The notes: generated from the sequence alone by a model not told the origin. A DNA stretch of 64,000 nt from Sphingobacterium lactis (GCF_011046555.1 NZ_CP049246.1:806001-870000), one strand, 5' to 3'; shown: positions 35,313-44,024, counted from the first letter of the stretch. Program-made: numbers and translations.

Positions 35313-36587
35313 ATGAATATTCTAATCATCGGCTCTGGAGGTAGAGAGTCTGCCTTTGCCTATAAGATCGCTCAAAGCCCCAAACTAAGCAAGTTATATA
35401 TCGCACCGGGAAATGCAGGTACCGGACAATATGGTGAAAATGTTGACCTGAAGGTTACCGATTTTGATGGCATTGCGGACTTCGCCCTGAAAAATAAGGT
35501 GGAGATGATTGTCGTAGGTCCGGAAGAACCGTTGGTAAAGGGTATTCATGATTATTTCCTGTCACGCGAAGACCTAAAGGGTATCGCCGTGGTAGGGCCT
35601 CAGCAGGAAGGTGCCCAGCTGGAAGGATCCAAGGACTTCTCCAAGGAGTTTATGATCCGCCACAATATCCCGACGGCAGCGTTCAGATCCTTCGATAAAT
35701 CCAATGTGGAGGAAGGATTGGCGTACCTGGATACACAGAACCTCCCGATCGTGCTGAAAGCGGATGGCTTGGCACAGGGTAAAGGGGTGTTGATCCTGGA
35801 TTCGTATGAGGAGGCTAAAGCGGAGCTTAAAGCCATGATTACAGATGCGAAATTCGGCGAGGCGAGCAGCGTGGTCGTTGTGGAGGAGTTCCTGAAAGGG
35901 ATTGAACTTTCGGTATTTGTCCTGACGGACGGTAAGGACTATAAGGTCTTGCCATCGGCAAAGGATTACAAGCGTATCGGCGAAGGCGATACTGGTCTCA
36001 ATACGGGTGGTATGGGTTCCGTTTCCCCGGTTCCATTTGCCGACCAGGAGTTCTTGGATAAAGTGGAACAACGCATCATCAAACCAACCGTGGATGGCTT
36101 GAAACAGGATGGTATCCCGTACAAAGGATTTATCTTTATCGGCCTGATGAACGTAGGTGGTGATCCGTATGTGATCGAATACAATGTCCGCATGGGCGAT
36201 CCGGAAACGGAATCGGTATTGATCCGTATCGAATCGGATCTTGTGGATCTATTGGAAGGTGTGGCGAAGGAAGATCTGGCGTCACGTTCCTACACGGTAA
36301 CGGATAAAACCGCAGCAACGGTTATGATTGTTTCCGGCGGCTATCCAGGTAGCTACGAAACTGGAAAGGCAATCGCCAATATGGAAAATGTGAAGGAATC
36401 CATCGTGTTCCATGCCGGTACCAAGTTGGACGGACAGCAGGTCGTGACCGCAGGTGGTCGTGTCCTTGCCGTAACAGCCCTTGAAGATGACCTATTCTCC
36501 GCCCTGCAACAGGCAACTGCCGACGCCGGACGCATCTTTTTCGAAGGGAAATACTTCAGAACAGACATCGGTTTCGATTTAATTTAA
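35313..36587 (+). CDS. purD: Phosphoribosylamine-glycine ligase
   Basis: A 424-residue GAR synthetase, second step of purine synthesis: phosphoribosylamine + glycine + ATP. It opens with MNILIIGSGGRESAFAYKI, has the ATP-grasp core (LPIVLKADGLAQGKGVLI, VVVEEFLKGIELSVFVLTDG) and RMGDPETESVLIRIESDLVDLL; the C-terminal domain is complete. Stand-alone between the plug-domain gene and tRNA-Glu. Confidence 0.97.
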   Translation: MNILIIGSGGRESAFAYKIAQSPKLSKLYIAPGNAGTGQYGENVDLKVTDFDGIADFALKNKVEMIVVGPEEPLVKGIHDYFLSREDLKGIAVVGPQQEGAQLEGSKDFSKEFMIRHNIPTAAFRSFDKSNVEEGLAYLDTQNLPIVLKADGLAQGKGVLILDSYEEAKAELKAMITDAKFGEASSVVVVEEFLKGIELSVFVLTDGKDYKVLPSAKDYKRIGEGDTGLNTGGMGSVSPVPFADQEFLDKVEQRIIKPTVDGLKQDGIPYKGFIFIGLMNVGGDPYVIEYNVRMGDPETESVLIRIESDLVDLLEGVAKEDLASRSYTVTDKTAATVMIVSGGYPGSYETGKAIANMENVKESIVFHAGTKLDGQQVVTAGGRVLAVTALEDDLFSALQQATADAGRIFFEGKYFRTDIGFDLI

Positions 36588-36636
36588 AAATATCGGTTTC
36601 AAAGCCAATGAGTTATATTTTTGCCGATGGAAATAT

Positions 36637-36667
36637 TTTGGAGGATAGAATAAAGACTCTATATTTG
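36637..36667 (+). promoter_or_regulatory. Consensus promoter of tRNA-Glu
   Basis: TTTG at 36637-36640, a 19-base spacer and TATATTTG at 36660-36667; both boxes match the Bacteroidota primary-sigma consensus. The mature tRNA starts 17 bases further on. Confidence 0.75.
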
Positions 36668-36684
36668 CATCACCAAAGCAAAAA

Positions 36685-36756
36685 GGCCCGTTCGTCTAGG
36701 GGTTAGGACGCAAGATTTTCATTCTTGAAACAGGGGTTCGATTCCCCTACGGGCTA
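36685..36756 (+). tRNA. tRNA-Glu (anticodon TTC)
   Basis: A 72-nt cloverleaf. Acceptor arms GGCCCGT (36685-36691) and ACGGGCT (36749-36755), anticodon stem CAAGA/TCTTG with loop TTTTCAT (anticodon TTC), T-arm AGGGG-TTCGATT-CCCCT, discriminator A. CCA is not encoded. A hairpin terminator follows. Confidence 0.95.
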
Positions 36757-36760
36757 CGGA

Positions 36761-36790
36761 AAAATGCTCAGCGAAAGCTGAGCATTTTTA
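36761..36790 (+). terminator. Terminator of tRNA-Glu
   Basis: AAAATGCTCAGC pairs with GCTGAGCATTTT around the tetraloop GAAA, followed by TA-rich sequence. Confidence 0.85.
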
Positions 36791-36800
36791 GTATGTAGTA

Positions 36801-36827
36801 GTTGGTATTTAGAATTAAGACCTAGGG
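36801..36827 (+). repeat. 27-bp direct repeat, left copy
   Basis: Identical over all 27 bases to 41633-41659; begins GTTGGTATTTAGAATTAAGA. It lies right after the tRNA-Glu terminator and marks the left edge of the AT-rich segment. Confidence 0.8.
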
Positions 36828-36850
36828 GGGACTGCTTTGTCCTTCCGAAC

Positions 36851-37124
36851 TTATCCATTGCTGTTGCTCCTTTCCGTCATAGTCTCGATATCGTTCCTGT
36901 GATAGTAAAGTCTTCCTCTTATCTTACGATAGGTAATAATCTCCTGATGCGTAGATTCTGAAGGGTTCCAGGAGATATCTTGAGCAATTGCCTGATTCTG
37001 CACTTTTGAGCCATACCCGCTCGTTGCTATTTTTTGCATTAAGGTTGAAAATTTCCTTCATCTCTTCAAACAGCTCCATCTTGAGCTGACGAAGGTCTTC
37101 CATCGTCACTACTTTGATTTCCAT
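36851..37124 (-). pseudogene. Decayed excisionase-like helix-turn-helix gene
   Basis: Three reading frames each carry a piece of one typical Bacteroidota mobile-element HTH protein. Frame one (37124-36996) gives MEIKVVTMEDLRQLKMELFE ... WLKSAE. After a one-base loss the next frame (36993-36946) gives RQLLKISPGTLQNLRI, the helix-turn-helix. After a second shift the third frame (36934-36851) gives TYRKIRGRLYYHRNDIETM and the stop. Intact relatives read straight through this order. The protein would have been about 90 residues. Proteins of this family usually accompany integrative or transposable elements, so this is a trace of a lost element. Confidence 0.8.
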
Positions 37125-37512
37125 ATCTTATTTCGTTTAAATACACAGTGCTTTGTTAAAGAACATTTTGGAAAGGGGAAATAAAACTAAGTAAATCATC
37201 ATAAACAAAAGAAACTGTTTAGATTTTAGATAGGATTACCTTTCCACTACCGAAGGGAATTTTTAAGTAATTCCGAATAGGGGACTTATTAGCAATGAAA
37301 ACAGGAAAGTATCTCCGGAGGATACTTAAAAGCCCGCATGCGTAGCATGAAAGGTGAAAAAGTAGAGCTTGCCCAACTTCTGCTTGCTTACATGTATTAT
37401 CAAATGCTTTTATAATAATTCATATTTAAAACGATTTGCTCAAAAAACCATACCAATTACTCATTTTCCATTTAGATAATCATTTCAAAATCCCATATTC
37501 GAGTAACGAATT
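37125..37512. other. Intergenic stretch before the LytS-type kinase
   Basis: About 390 AT-rich bases. A hairpin AAGTATC-TCCGGA-GGATACTT lies at about 37308-37330. A 16-codon open frame (MKTGKYLRRILKSPHA, from about 37285) overlaps it and may be chance. No promoter of consensus quality was found. Confidence 0.4.
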
Positions 37513-39270
37513 ATGAACATGAAAATAAAATTGCTTACCAGTATCCTAACTATTATTTCATTTCAGGTTATAGCTCAGGATATAACTGGAAAAGATTATT
37601 TCTTCGGCAACAACTTCCACTTTCATGGTTATCGAACTGATTTGAGGATGATGCAACATGGTTCAACGATTTTTCAAACTTCTGACACTATGGTTTGGCG
37701 AATTTTTGAAACCTTTAATAATACGAATAAGTTCAATCAGCGGAGTAAAAATATAACCCCCAAAAGCCCGATTTTACTTGGGATAAAATTGTCGCCAATG
37801 CTCAAGAATTTTTTTACTGCAGAGGTGCCTAATTACAGCAAAACATATTACAGTTATCTGATCCCTGACTCAAGTGAAGCAACTGTTATTGCGATGGGAA
37901 TTAATGAAAACAATATTTCTCATTACCATTATCGTTTAGTGCTAAATGATAGTATCGAAATCAAAAAATGGTCACCTATTCCAGGATTGCAAATGAAATA
38001 TGGAGCAAAAGCTCCGTATGGAAATATTGGTACTTTTAAATATCCCGGAAAAAAACTGTTGGTCGAGGTTGCGCATAAAGACTCTATTGGGATTCGCGAT
38101 GGATACATTATAGATTGGTCAAAAAAAATTAATCCTAGAATTGAACAAATTATTGTAAGAGGTTCAAGTCAATATGGATATTACGGATTGAATTTAGACA
38201 GTCTAAAAAACTTAAATCAGGCAAACTCTTCAAACAGAAATATCAATTTGTTCGAATGGACCTTTGAAAAAGATTCTGTAAATGAATTTGATTTGTATTT
38301 TGAACAACATGAAACCCGACCCTATTCAATATATTTAATTCGAAAAACAGAAAATAAAAAAGACACTATTTCTTTAGAATGGTGGAAGATTGATAATCAT
38401 TTTACGATTTCTAATAGATTTTTAAGAGATGTTGGACAGTATACTTTAATAGTTCAAGAAACAGGTCAGTTTGGTGTTTTCCCCAAAGACGAAGTGACTC
38501 AATTTGGTTTTAATATCATTGAACCTAAAATTGATCAGAAACCAAAAGGATATACTTTTAAGCAAATTTTACCTTTCATATTAGCATTACTTGTACTTAT
38601 TGCTTTAGGATTTGTTTTCTATAGATGGAAAGTTAGAAGGAAATTGATAAAATCAGAAAGAGATAGGGAATTATTAAAAATTCAAATGCAAGGGATCCGT
38701 AGCCAACTGAACCCACACTTTATGTTCAATTCCATAAATTCAATTCAAAACTTGATTCAAAAAGGAGATATAAAGTCTGCCAAAAATTACTTAGTAACAT
38801 TTTCTTCAATGACTAGAGAGGTACTGGAAGATTCAGAAAAAGAATTGCATAGTCTCAGTTCAGAGTTGAAATTAATTAATGATTATTTAATAATGGAACA
38901 ATTGCGATTTGGTTTCAAATACAAAATAAATTCTAGCATTGCCATTCATCCTGATAACTTGGATATACCTGTCATGTTGCTCCAACCTTTTGTAGAAAAT
39001 GCTGTAAAACATGCAGTTTCCAATTTAATGGAAAAGGGCTATATCGAAGTCAATGTTTCAAGTTCCGAAAATGATGTAATGCTAGAAGTCCTGGATAATG
39101 GAAAAGGAATGGATACTAACCAACAAAGTTCTGGATTTGGAATAAAATTGAGTAGAAAAAGAATCGAGATATTAAATAGACTTTATTCTCAAAACCAGAT
39201 TGAATTGACCTTAATGGATAACCATCCTGGCTGTAAGATTCAAATTATTTTAAAAGACTGGTTAAGTTAA
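37513..39270 (+). CDS. LytS/YehU-type sensor histidine kinase
   Basis: A 585-residue membrane kinase. Signal sequence at 1-21 (MNMKIKLLTSILTIISFQVIAQ), a periplasmic sensor part to about 350 with no recognisable domain, a single membrane helix at 353-373, and a His_kinase domain: phosphoacceptor His402 in QLNPHFMFNSINSIQ, N-box VENAVKHAVSN, G-box DNGKGMDTNQ and GFGIKLSRKRIEIL. The response regulator gene begins 39 bases downstream. Base composition is clearly more AT-rich than the housekeeping genes on either side, and codons end in A/T. Confidence 0.93.
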   Translation: MNMKIKLLTSILTIISFQVIAQDITGKDYFFGNNFHFHGYRTDLRMMQHGSTIFQTSDTMVWRIFETFNNTNKFNQRSKNITPKSPILLGIKLSPMLKNFFTAEVPNYSKTYYSYLIPDSSEATVIAMGINENNISHYHYRLVLNDSIEIKKWSPIPGLQMKYGAKAPYGNIGTFKYPGKKLLVEVAHKDSIGIRDGYIIDWSKKINPRIEQIIVRGSSQYGYYGLNLDSLKNLNQANSSNRNINLFEWTFEKDSVNEFDLYFEQHETRPYSIYLIRKTENKKDTISLEWWKIDNHFTISNRFLRDVGQYTLIVQETGQFGVFPKDEVTQFGFNIIEPKIDQKPKGYTFKQILPFILALLVLIALGFVFYRWKVRRKLIKSERDRELLKIQMQGIRSQLNPHFMFNSINSIQNLIQKGDIKSAKNYLVTFSSMTREVLEDSEKELHSLSSELKLINDYLIMEQLRFGFKYKINSSIAIHPDNLDIPVMLLQPFVENAVKHAVSNLMEKGYIEVNVSSSENDVMLEVLDNGKGMDTNQQSSGFGIKLSRKRIEILNRLYSQNQIELTLMDNHPGCKIQIILKDWLS

Positions 39271-39309
39271 ATGAATTTAGATTTTATTTTAACTAGAAAA
39301 AATATTTAA

Positions 39310-40059
39310 ATGATTAACTGTTATATTGTCGATGATGAACCAAATAATGTAGATTCCTTACGCTACATTCTGAAGAATAACCATCCTGAATTATTTGTTT
39401 TAGGTTATCAAATTGACCCTAGCAAAGCTATAGCTGAAATTAACCAATTAAAGCCAGATCTACTGTTCCTAGACATTCAAATGCCCAATAAAAATGGATT
39501 TGAATTATTAATCGATATTTCTCATAAAGGTTTTGAAGTAATTTTTATTACAGCCTATGATCAATATGGAATTCAGGCCGTTAAGATTTCTGCTTTAGAT
39601 TATCTTTTGAAGCCTATCGATGAATCAGAATTAGCTAAGGCTATTGAAAAAGCAGAAACCAAAATTAATGCAAAGAGAAAAAATAGCAATCTGGAAAATC
39701 TATTGAGAAATTTCAACGACGAAAAGACCGATTCTAAAATTGCTTTAATCATTGATAAACAAACTAAATATGTCCCAATTTCTGAAATTGTGCGATGTCA
39801 AGCTGATAATAATTATACTGAAGTCTATTTAATAGATGGACGTAAAGTTATTTTGAGCAAAACCTTAAAGGATTTTGAAGAAATGTTAGCGGGATTTGGT
39901 TTTCTAAGGTGTCATCATTCCCATCTGGTCAACATAAAATATATACAGGGAATTCAAGGTCCTGGATTCAATAAAATTTTGTTGAACAATGATGTTTTAA
40001 TTCCGATTTCTAGAATGAAAAAGGAATTAATCAAGAATACAATACCTAAATATAAATGA
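39310..40059 (+). CDS. LytTR-family response regulator
   Basis: A 249-residue regulator. The receiver domain (1-~120) has the acidic pocket VDDEP, phosphoacceptor Asp55 in LLFLDIQMPNKNG, Thr in FITAYDQYG and Lys in LLKPID, all intact. A LytTR DNA-binding domain follows (about 150-249; IVRCQADNNYTEVYL, LRCHHSHLVNIKYI). It pairs with the kinase before it, and its stop overlaps the start of the thioredoxin-fold gene (ATGA), so that gene is both neighbour and likely target. Confidence 0.93.
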   Translation: MINCYIVDDEPNNVDSLRYILKNNHPELFVLGYQIDPSKAIAEINQLKPDLLFLDIQMPNKNGFELLIDISHKGFEVIFITAYDQYGIQAVKISALDYLLKPIDESELAKAIEKAETKINAKRKNSNLENLLRNFNDEKTDSKIALIIDKQTKYVPISEIVRCQADNNYTEVYLIDGRKVILSKTLKDFEEMLAGFGFLRCHHSHLVNIKYIQGIQGPGFNKILLNNDVLIPISRMKKELIKNTIPKYK

Positions 40060-41603
40060 TTATGAAAAATCTTAAGATATTAGTTTTTGCACTCTGTTTG
40101 CTGAATCTATGTGCTACAGCACAGGAAAACGCAACCCCAATCACTGATGTAAAATTCGATAACGAATATGCCAATCGGACAAATCCAATTATTAATGGTA
40201 AAATAATAAACGCTTCAGAACAGGAGTTACAAAATATCACACTGGAATTCACATTAGTTCGACCTAATGAACCTATTCAAACAAAACTGACAACAGGAAT
40301 AGATAAAGATGGAAAATTTCAACTTATCATACCAAGCAAATTACCTTATCAGCAAATATGGTTTTCTTTGGGTGAGTATGTTTATTCTTGTCTCTATGCA
40401 AACGAGGAACTCAATCTAGAGTTTGATTTACAAAAGCTTAAAAAACAAAACGTATATATGCTGGGAGATGGAATGTCGTTTTCAGGAAAAGACGGTGAGA
40501 TCAACAAAACTCTTAATGCATATATCATGTATAATAAAAAGCATCTTCCAGAATTTTATAAAGAAATTCAGAATCTGAATGAACAAGACTCAAATGCATT
40601 GAATAAGCTGGATTCACTTTTCAATCTACAAAGAAAAATAGATGTGGACTTCTTAAAAGACAACAATAATAAAGCGAAGAAAATTATTGAGAGCGAAACA
40701 GAAGCAGAATACCTATCTAAAAAGATATTATTGTTACTCAATAACAACGAAGTAGTATTGGACAATAAAGAATTAATGCTGCCCATTTTTGCAGTTACCA
40801 ATGGAACTACGAGTTTTTTAAGGTATTTACATTGGTATATTTCCAATAAAAAATTGTCTAATAAGGACGAAAGGGTAAATAGGACAATTAAATTTTCAAA
40901 GCTCGATTCCATACTGCCGAAACCTTATGCTGACCTTGTCAAACTACAGGTTTACAGTCGTGATTTACCAGAACAATTGGCTATTAATAAGGAATTAATT
41001 AAATCATTGAATACGAAATGGATTTCGCAATACCTACTTCAGGAGAATGCAGATCTGAATAATAAAATAAACAAAATGCAGGAACTGCTTTCTGAAAAAG
41101 CAGATAGTACATTTAAAAAGAATATTGGAAAATTTCTGAAAAGGACAAGTTTCAATGGAACCCTATATTTAAATGAATCTGAAACAGGGGGAAATTTGCT
41201 CAAATCAATAATGGCAGCTTTTCCTAAAAAAATAATTATTTTGGATTTATGGGCTACCTGGTGCTTTCCTTGTTTAAATAATATGCCTCATTCAAAGCAA
41301 TTATTCCAGCAAGTGCAAAATGAAAAACTTCCAGTGGTATTTGTTTATTTGTGTACTGATTTACAGTCTTCTGAAACCCTTTGGCAGAATAAAATAGCTG
41401 AACTAGAGCAACCAGGTGAACATATTTTTGTCTCAAATAAGCAAATGAATGAATTGATGGATCTATTTAACACCTCAGGATATCCAACCTATGCGATAAT
41501 AAAACCAGATGGACAAATTGATACCAAAACAATAAACTTGAATAGAAATTTTAGTATTGATGAGCTTAAAGAATATTTATCAAAAGAAGCGGGATTCCAA
41601 TAA
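40056..41603 (+). CDS. Exported protein with C-terminal TlpA-like thioredoxin domain
   Basis: A 515-residue exported protein, translationally coupled to the LytTR gene. The first ATG (40056) overlaps the previous stop; the second (40062, MKNLKILVFALCLLNLCATAQ) gives a neater signal peptide. A carboxypeptidase-regulatory-like sheet (PIINGKIINASEQELQNITL) leads, then a long helical part (about 130-380), then a thioredoxin fold with active site WCFPC in ILDLWATWCFPCLNNMP and cis-proline GYPTYAIIKPDG. Extracytoplasmic thiol-disulfide exchange is expected; the CFPC pair is unusual in its phenylalanine. Confidence 0.88.
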   Translation: MIMKNLKILVFALCLLNLCATAQENATPITDVKFDNEYANRTNPIINGKIINASEQELQNITLEFTLVRPNEPIQTKLTTGIDKDGKFQLIIPSKLPYQQIWFSLGEYVYSCLYANEELNLEFDLQKLKKQNVYMLGDGMSFSGKDGEINKTLNAYIMYNKKHLPEFYKEIQNLNEQDSNALNKLDSLFNLQRKIDVDFLKDNNNKAKKIIESETEAEYLSKKILLLLNNNEVVLDNKELMLPIFAVTNGTTSFLRYLHWYISNKKLSNKDERVNRTIKFSKLDSILPKPYADLVKLQVYSRDLPEQLAINKELIKSLNTKWISQYLLQENADLNNKINKMQELLSEKADSTFKKNIGKFLKRTSFNGTLYLNESETGGNLLKSIMAAFPKKIIILDLWATWCFPCLNNMPHSKQLFQQVQNEKLPVVFVYLCTDLQSSETLWQNKIAELEQPGEHIFVSNKQMNELMDLFNTSGYPTYAIIKPDGQIDTKTINLNRNFSIDELKEYLSKEAGFQ

Positions 41604-41632
41604 TATCTTTCAACAAGACTAAGGTCCCATAG

Positions 41633-41659
41633 GTTGGTATTTAGAATTAAGACCTAGGG
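41633..41659 (+). repeat. 27-bp direct repeat, right copy
   Basis: Perfect copy of 36801-36827. Together they enclose about 4.8 kb containing the HTH remnant and the kinase/regulator/thioredoxin operon. Confidence 0.8.
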
Positions 41660-41807
41660 AGGTGGTATTGGTTGGACCCTAACTCGCTTTGCTCATTTAC
41701 GGTGAATTTCTTTCGTGCCACACAGGGCTTTCTTTTCTTTCGCCAGCCGATAACGAACAATTTTATTTTTTAGTAACTTTAGGGTGGTATCATTAAAATG
41801 TGCGGAT

Positions 41808-42002
41808 ATGGAAATCACAATAAAAATAGATAAGCGAAGCAAGCAGGCAAAAGCATTCTATGAATACCTTAAAACACTTCCTTTTGTAGAGATTGTAGAG
41901 CCTCGTTACAATAAAGATACTGAAAAGGCGATTAAGGAGGCAAAATCGGGCAAGGTGACTAAAATCACGCTTGAGGATTTCAGAAAAGAACTTTACTCGT
42001 AA
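41808..42002 (+). CDS. Antitoxin-like protein (DUF2683 type)
   Basis: A 64-residue protein starting at the ATG at 41808 (MEITIKIDKRSKQAKAFYEY). It looks like the small antitoxin-type proteins of Bacteroidota with the layout I-K-I-D-K-R-S-K-Q-x-K-A-F-x-E-Y-L-K-T-L-P-F-V-E-I, ending in an acidic/basic tail. Its stop overlaps an ATG as TAATG, the normal coupling to a toxin gene, but the toxin is broken (next entry). Its own function as antitoxin is by family resemblance and position. Confidence 0.7.
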   Translation: MEITIKIDKRSKQAKAFYEYLKTLPFVEIVEPRYNKDTEKAIKEAKSGKVTKITLEDFRKELYS

Positions 42003-42066
42003 TGTATCAGCTTGAATAGACTGGAAAGTTCAAAAAAGATTAAAACTAATTTCTAAACCTAAATAA
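42002..42066 (+). pseudogene. Remnant of a RelE/YafQ-type toxin gene
   Basis: Starting at the overlapping ATG the translation is M-Y-Q-L-E-stop-T-G-K-F-K-K-D, then after a one-base shift L-K-L-I-S-K-P-K-stop. Live YafQ/RelE toxins begin with the same pattern (M-Y-x-L-E-Y-T-x-x-F-K-K-D-L-K-L). So a nonsense codon replaced the tyrosine, a frameshift follows, and the rest of the gene is gone. Confidence 0.65.
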
Positions 42067-42862
42067 AAAAACCATCCAATTATCTGATAATATTTTGCGT
42101 ATCAAGCAAAGAAAGTAAAGACCGAATTGACTCGTCAACTGATAATTTAAAGGATATGCTAAGTGATCGATCTATCCCCCCAACCGGTACCCTTCCCTGC
42201 AATTTTCCCGCGATTTTATCAATTTTTCAAAAACAGCTCTCAACCCCCTCTAAACCCCGATTTTCCTAAAATTCCCTCCATTTCGCCCATAAAACTTACC
42301 TGGACCTTGTCTGAGGTGAGAGCGTGGTGCGAGCGTACTGCGTCCGGGGTGAGTACGTGTCTATAGGACGTCTACAGTCCGATTGCACTCCGTCCGCACC
42401 TCGGAAGCACCTCGAACAAGGTCTAGGTTACCTCAGGGCACTTTTTGCAATGTGCTTGGAAAATGAAATCAATATGGAATACCCTTGAGTGATGAAAATA
42501 TCATACCACGAGAGCGTGTCGGGATTATACTTTTAGCATTAAAAAAAGGGGTACGGTGCGGAATTGATAAATCCAGCAAAAAGGTGAGAAAACCGGTGCT
42601 ATTTGCACCTAACTGTCTAAATATACCATTTTTATAAGGGATTATCCTAAGGATTCGTTTAAAAATTAATTTTGATATATAGGGTCTGTGGGAAGGTTGG
42701 GTGTATTAGAATGGTAGCCATTCAGGGCCTATAGAAAAGACTCCTTCCCAGTCTTTGTCATTTTCCTCCTTATTTAGGGAAAAGTAGTTTTCTTTTCAAA
42801 ACATATCCCACAAAACCACGTTGATTTATAAGAAGTTATTTCAAACAATTAATTCTTTTGAT
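42067..42862. other. Gene-free stretch with a G+C-richer repeat core
   Basis: About 800 bases between the toxin remnant and the aldolase. Bases 42303-42436 are visibly more G+C-rich and contain repeated CGAGG/GGTG units in both orientations, including the near-tandem pair GCACCTCGGAA/GCACCTCGAAC at 42396-42417 and the inverted pair CTGAGGT (42311) / ACCTCAG (42430). Further on, TGGGAAGG (42689) and CCTTCCCA (42743) form a possible leader stem. A 67-codon open frame at 42163-42366 crosses this core and is not supported. Confidence 0.6.
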
Positions 42863-43927
42863 ATGAAAATTGACCAGCTTGTTGCATTATTGGGAGGGGA
42901 CGAACTATTGACCTACCAAAACAAATCGGTTTCCAAGGATTTGCTGCATATCCCATCTCCAACGTTTATAGATGATGTCTATCAGGTTACCGACCGCAAT
43001 CCGCAGGTGCTGCGGAGTCTGGGCAGCCTTTTCGGGCATGGGCGATTGGGCGGTACGGGATACCTGAGCATCCTTCCGGTGGATCAGGGCATCGAGCACA
43101 GTGCAGGTGCATCCTTTGCCGCCAATCCGCTGTACTTCGACCCGGAGAACATCGTAAAGCTCGCCATGGAAGGTGGCTGTAATGCCGTTGCGTCTACGTA
43201 TGGGGTATTGGGGGCGGTCGCTCGGAAATATGCGCATAAGATTCCCTTTATCGTAAAGATCAACCATAACGAATTGCTGACCTATCCCAATAAGAGCGAT
43301 CAGATCCTGTATGGTAATATTCGGGAGGTCTGGAATATGGGTGCTGTGGCTGTTGGAGCAACCATTTACTTTGGTTCTCCCGAGTCCGGGCGTCAGCTGG
43401 TGGAAATCAGCAAGGCGTTCGAGGAGGCGCATTCGCTGGGCATGGCAACGGTGCTGTGGTGCTACCTGCGCAACGATGCGTTCAAGCAGGAGGGTAAGGA
43501 TTACCATTGGGCGGCCGATTTAACGGGGCAGGCGAACCATCTTGGGGTTACCATCAAGGCGGACATCATCAAGCAGAAGTTGCCGGAACTGAACGGCGGC
43601 TATAAAGCCCTCAATCTCGGAAACAGCAGCTATGGCAAGCTCGATGACCGCATGTATACGGAATTGAGCAGCGACCACCCGATCGATCTATGTCGCTATC
43701 AGGTTCTGAACTGTTTTGCTGGCCGCGCCGGACTGATCAATTCAGGAGGTGCTTCGGGACAAAATGACCTGGCGGATGCGGTGCGCACGGCCGTTATCAA
43801 CAAAAGAGCAGGCGGAACTGGCTTGATTAGTGGCCGTAAAGCGTTCCAGAAGTCGATGGCAGATGGCGTTGCGCTGCTAGAAGCGATCCAGGATGTGTAT
43901 CTGTCGGATGAGGTTACAGTGGCTTAG
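42863..43927 (+). CDS. fbaB: Class I fructose-bisphosphate aldolase (DhnA/FbaB type)
   Basis: A 354-residue Schiff-base aldolase of the archaeal/DhnA type, which splits fructose-1,6-bisphosphate. I start at the ATG at 42863 ([21 protein letters not shown]); an in-frame TTG earlier would add a non-conserved tail. Characteristic stretches: [13 protein letters not shown] (about 72-84), [12 protein letters not shown] with the candidate Schiff-base lysine, [16 protein letters not shown] [12 protein letters not shown], and [11 protein letters not shown] for phosphate binding. Stand-alone with its own terminator. Confidence 0.92.
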   Translation: MKIDQLVALLGGDELLTYQNKSVSKDLLHIPSPTFIDDVYQVTDRNPQVLRSLGSLFGHGRLGGTGYLSILPVDQGIEHSAGASFAANPLYFDPENIVKLAMEGGCNAVASTYGVLGAVARKYAHKIPFIVKINHNELLTYPNKSDQILYGNIREVWNMGAVAVGATIYFGSPESGRQLVEISKAFEEAHSLGMATVLWCYLRNDAFKQEGKDYHWAADLTGQANHLGVTIKADIIKQKLPELNGGYKALNLGNSSYGKLDDRMYTELSSDHPIDLCRYQVLNCFAGRAGLINSGGASGQNDLADAVRTAVINKRAGGTGLISGRKAFQKSMADGVALLEAIQDVYLSDEVTVA

Positions 43928-43967
43928 GCAGTAGTAAGGATATAATATTATCCAATGTGCATAAAAC

Positions 43968-44000
43968 AAAACAGGACGCTATAGCTGGCGTCCTGTTTTT
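43968..44000. terminator. Hairpin between fbaB and the BamA-like gene
   Basis: AAAACAGGACGC pairs with GCGTCCTGTTTT around an 8-base loop. It lies between convergent genes and can work on both strands. Confidence 0.85.
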
Positions 44001-44024
44001 ATATTTACTATTGATAATTCTTCA

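Noticed and set aside
36685..36756. tRNA-Glu as integration target of the island (classical attL)
   Set aside because: The 27-bp repeats contain none of the tRNA 3' end, and the right copy has no tRNA fragment.
42163..42366. 67-codon open frame
   Set aside because: Proline-rich low-complexity start then crosses the G+C-rich repeat element; no family resemblance.
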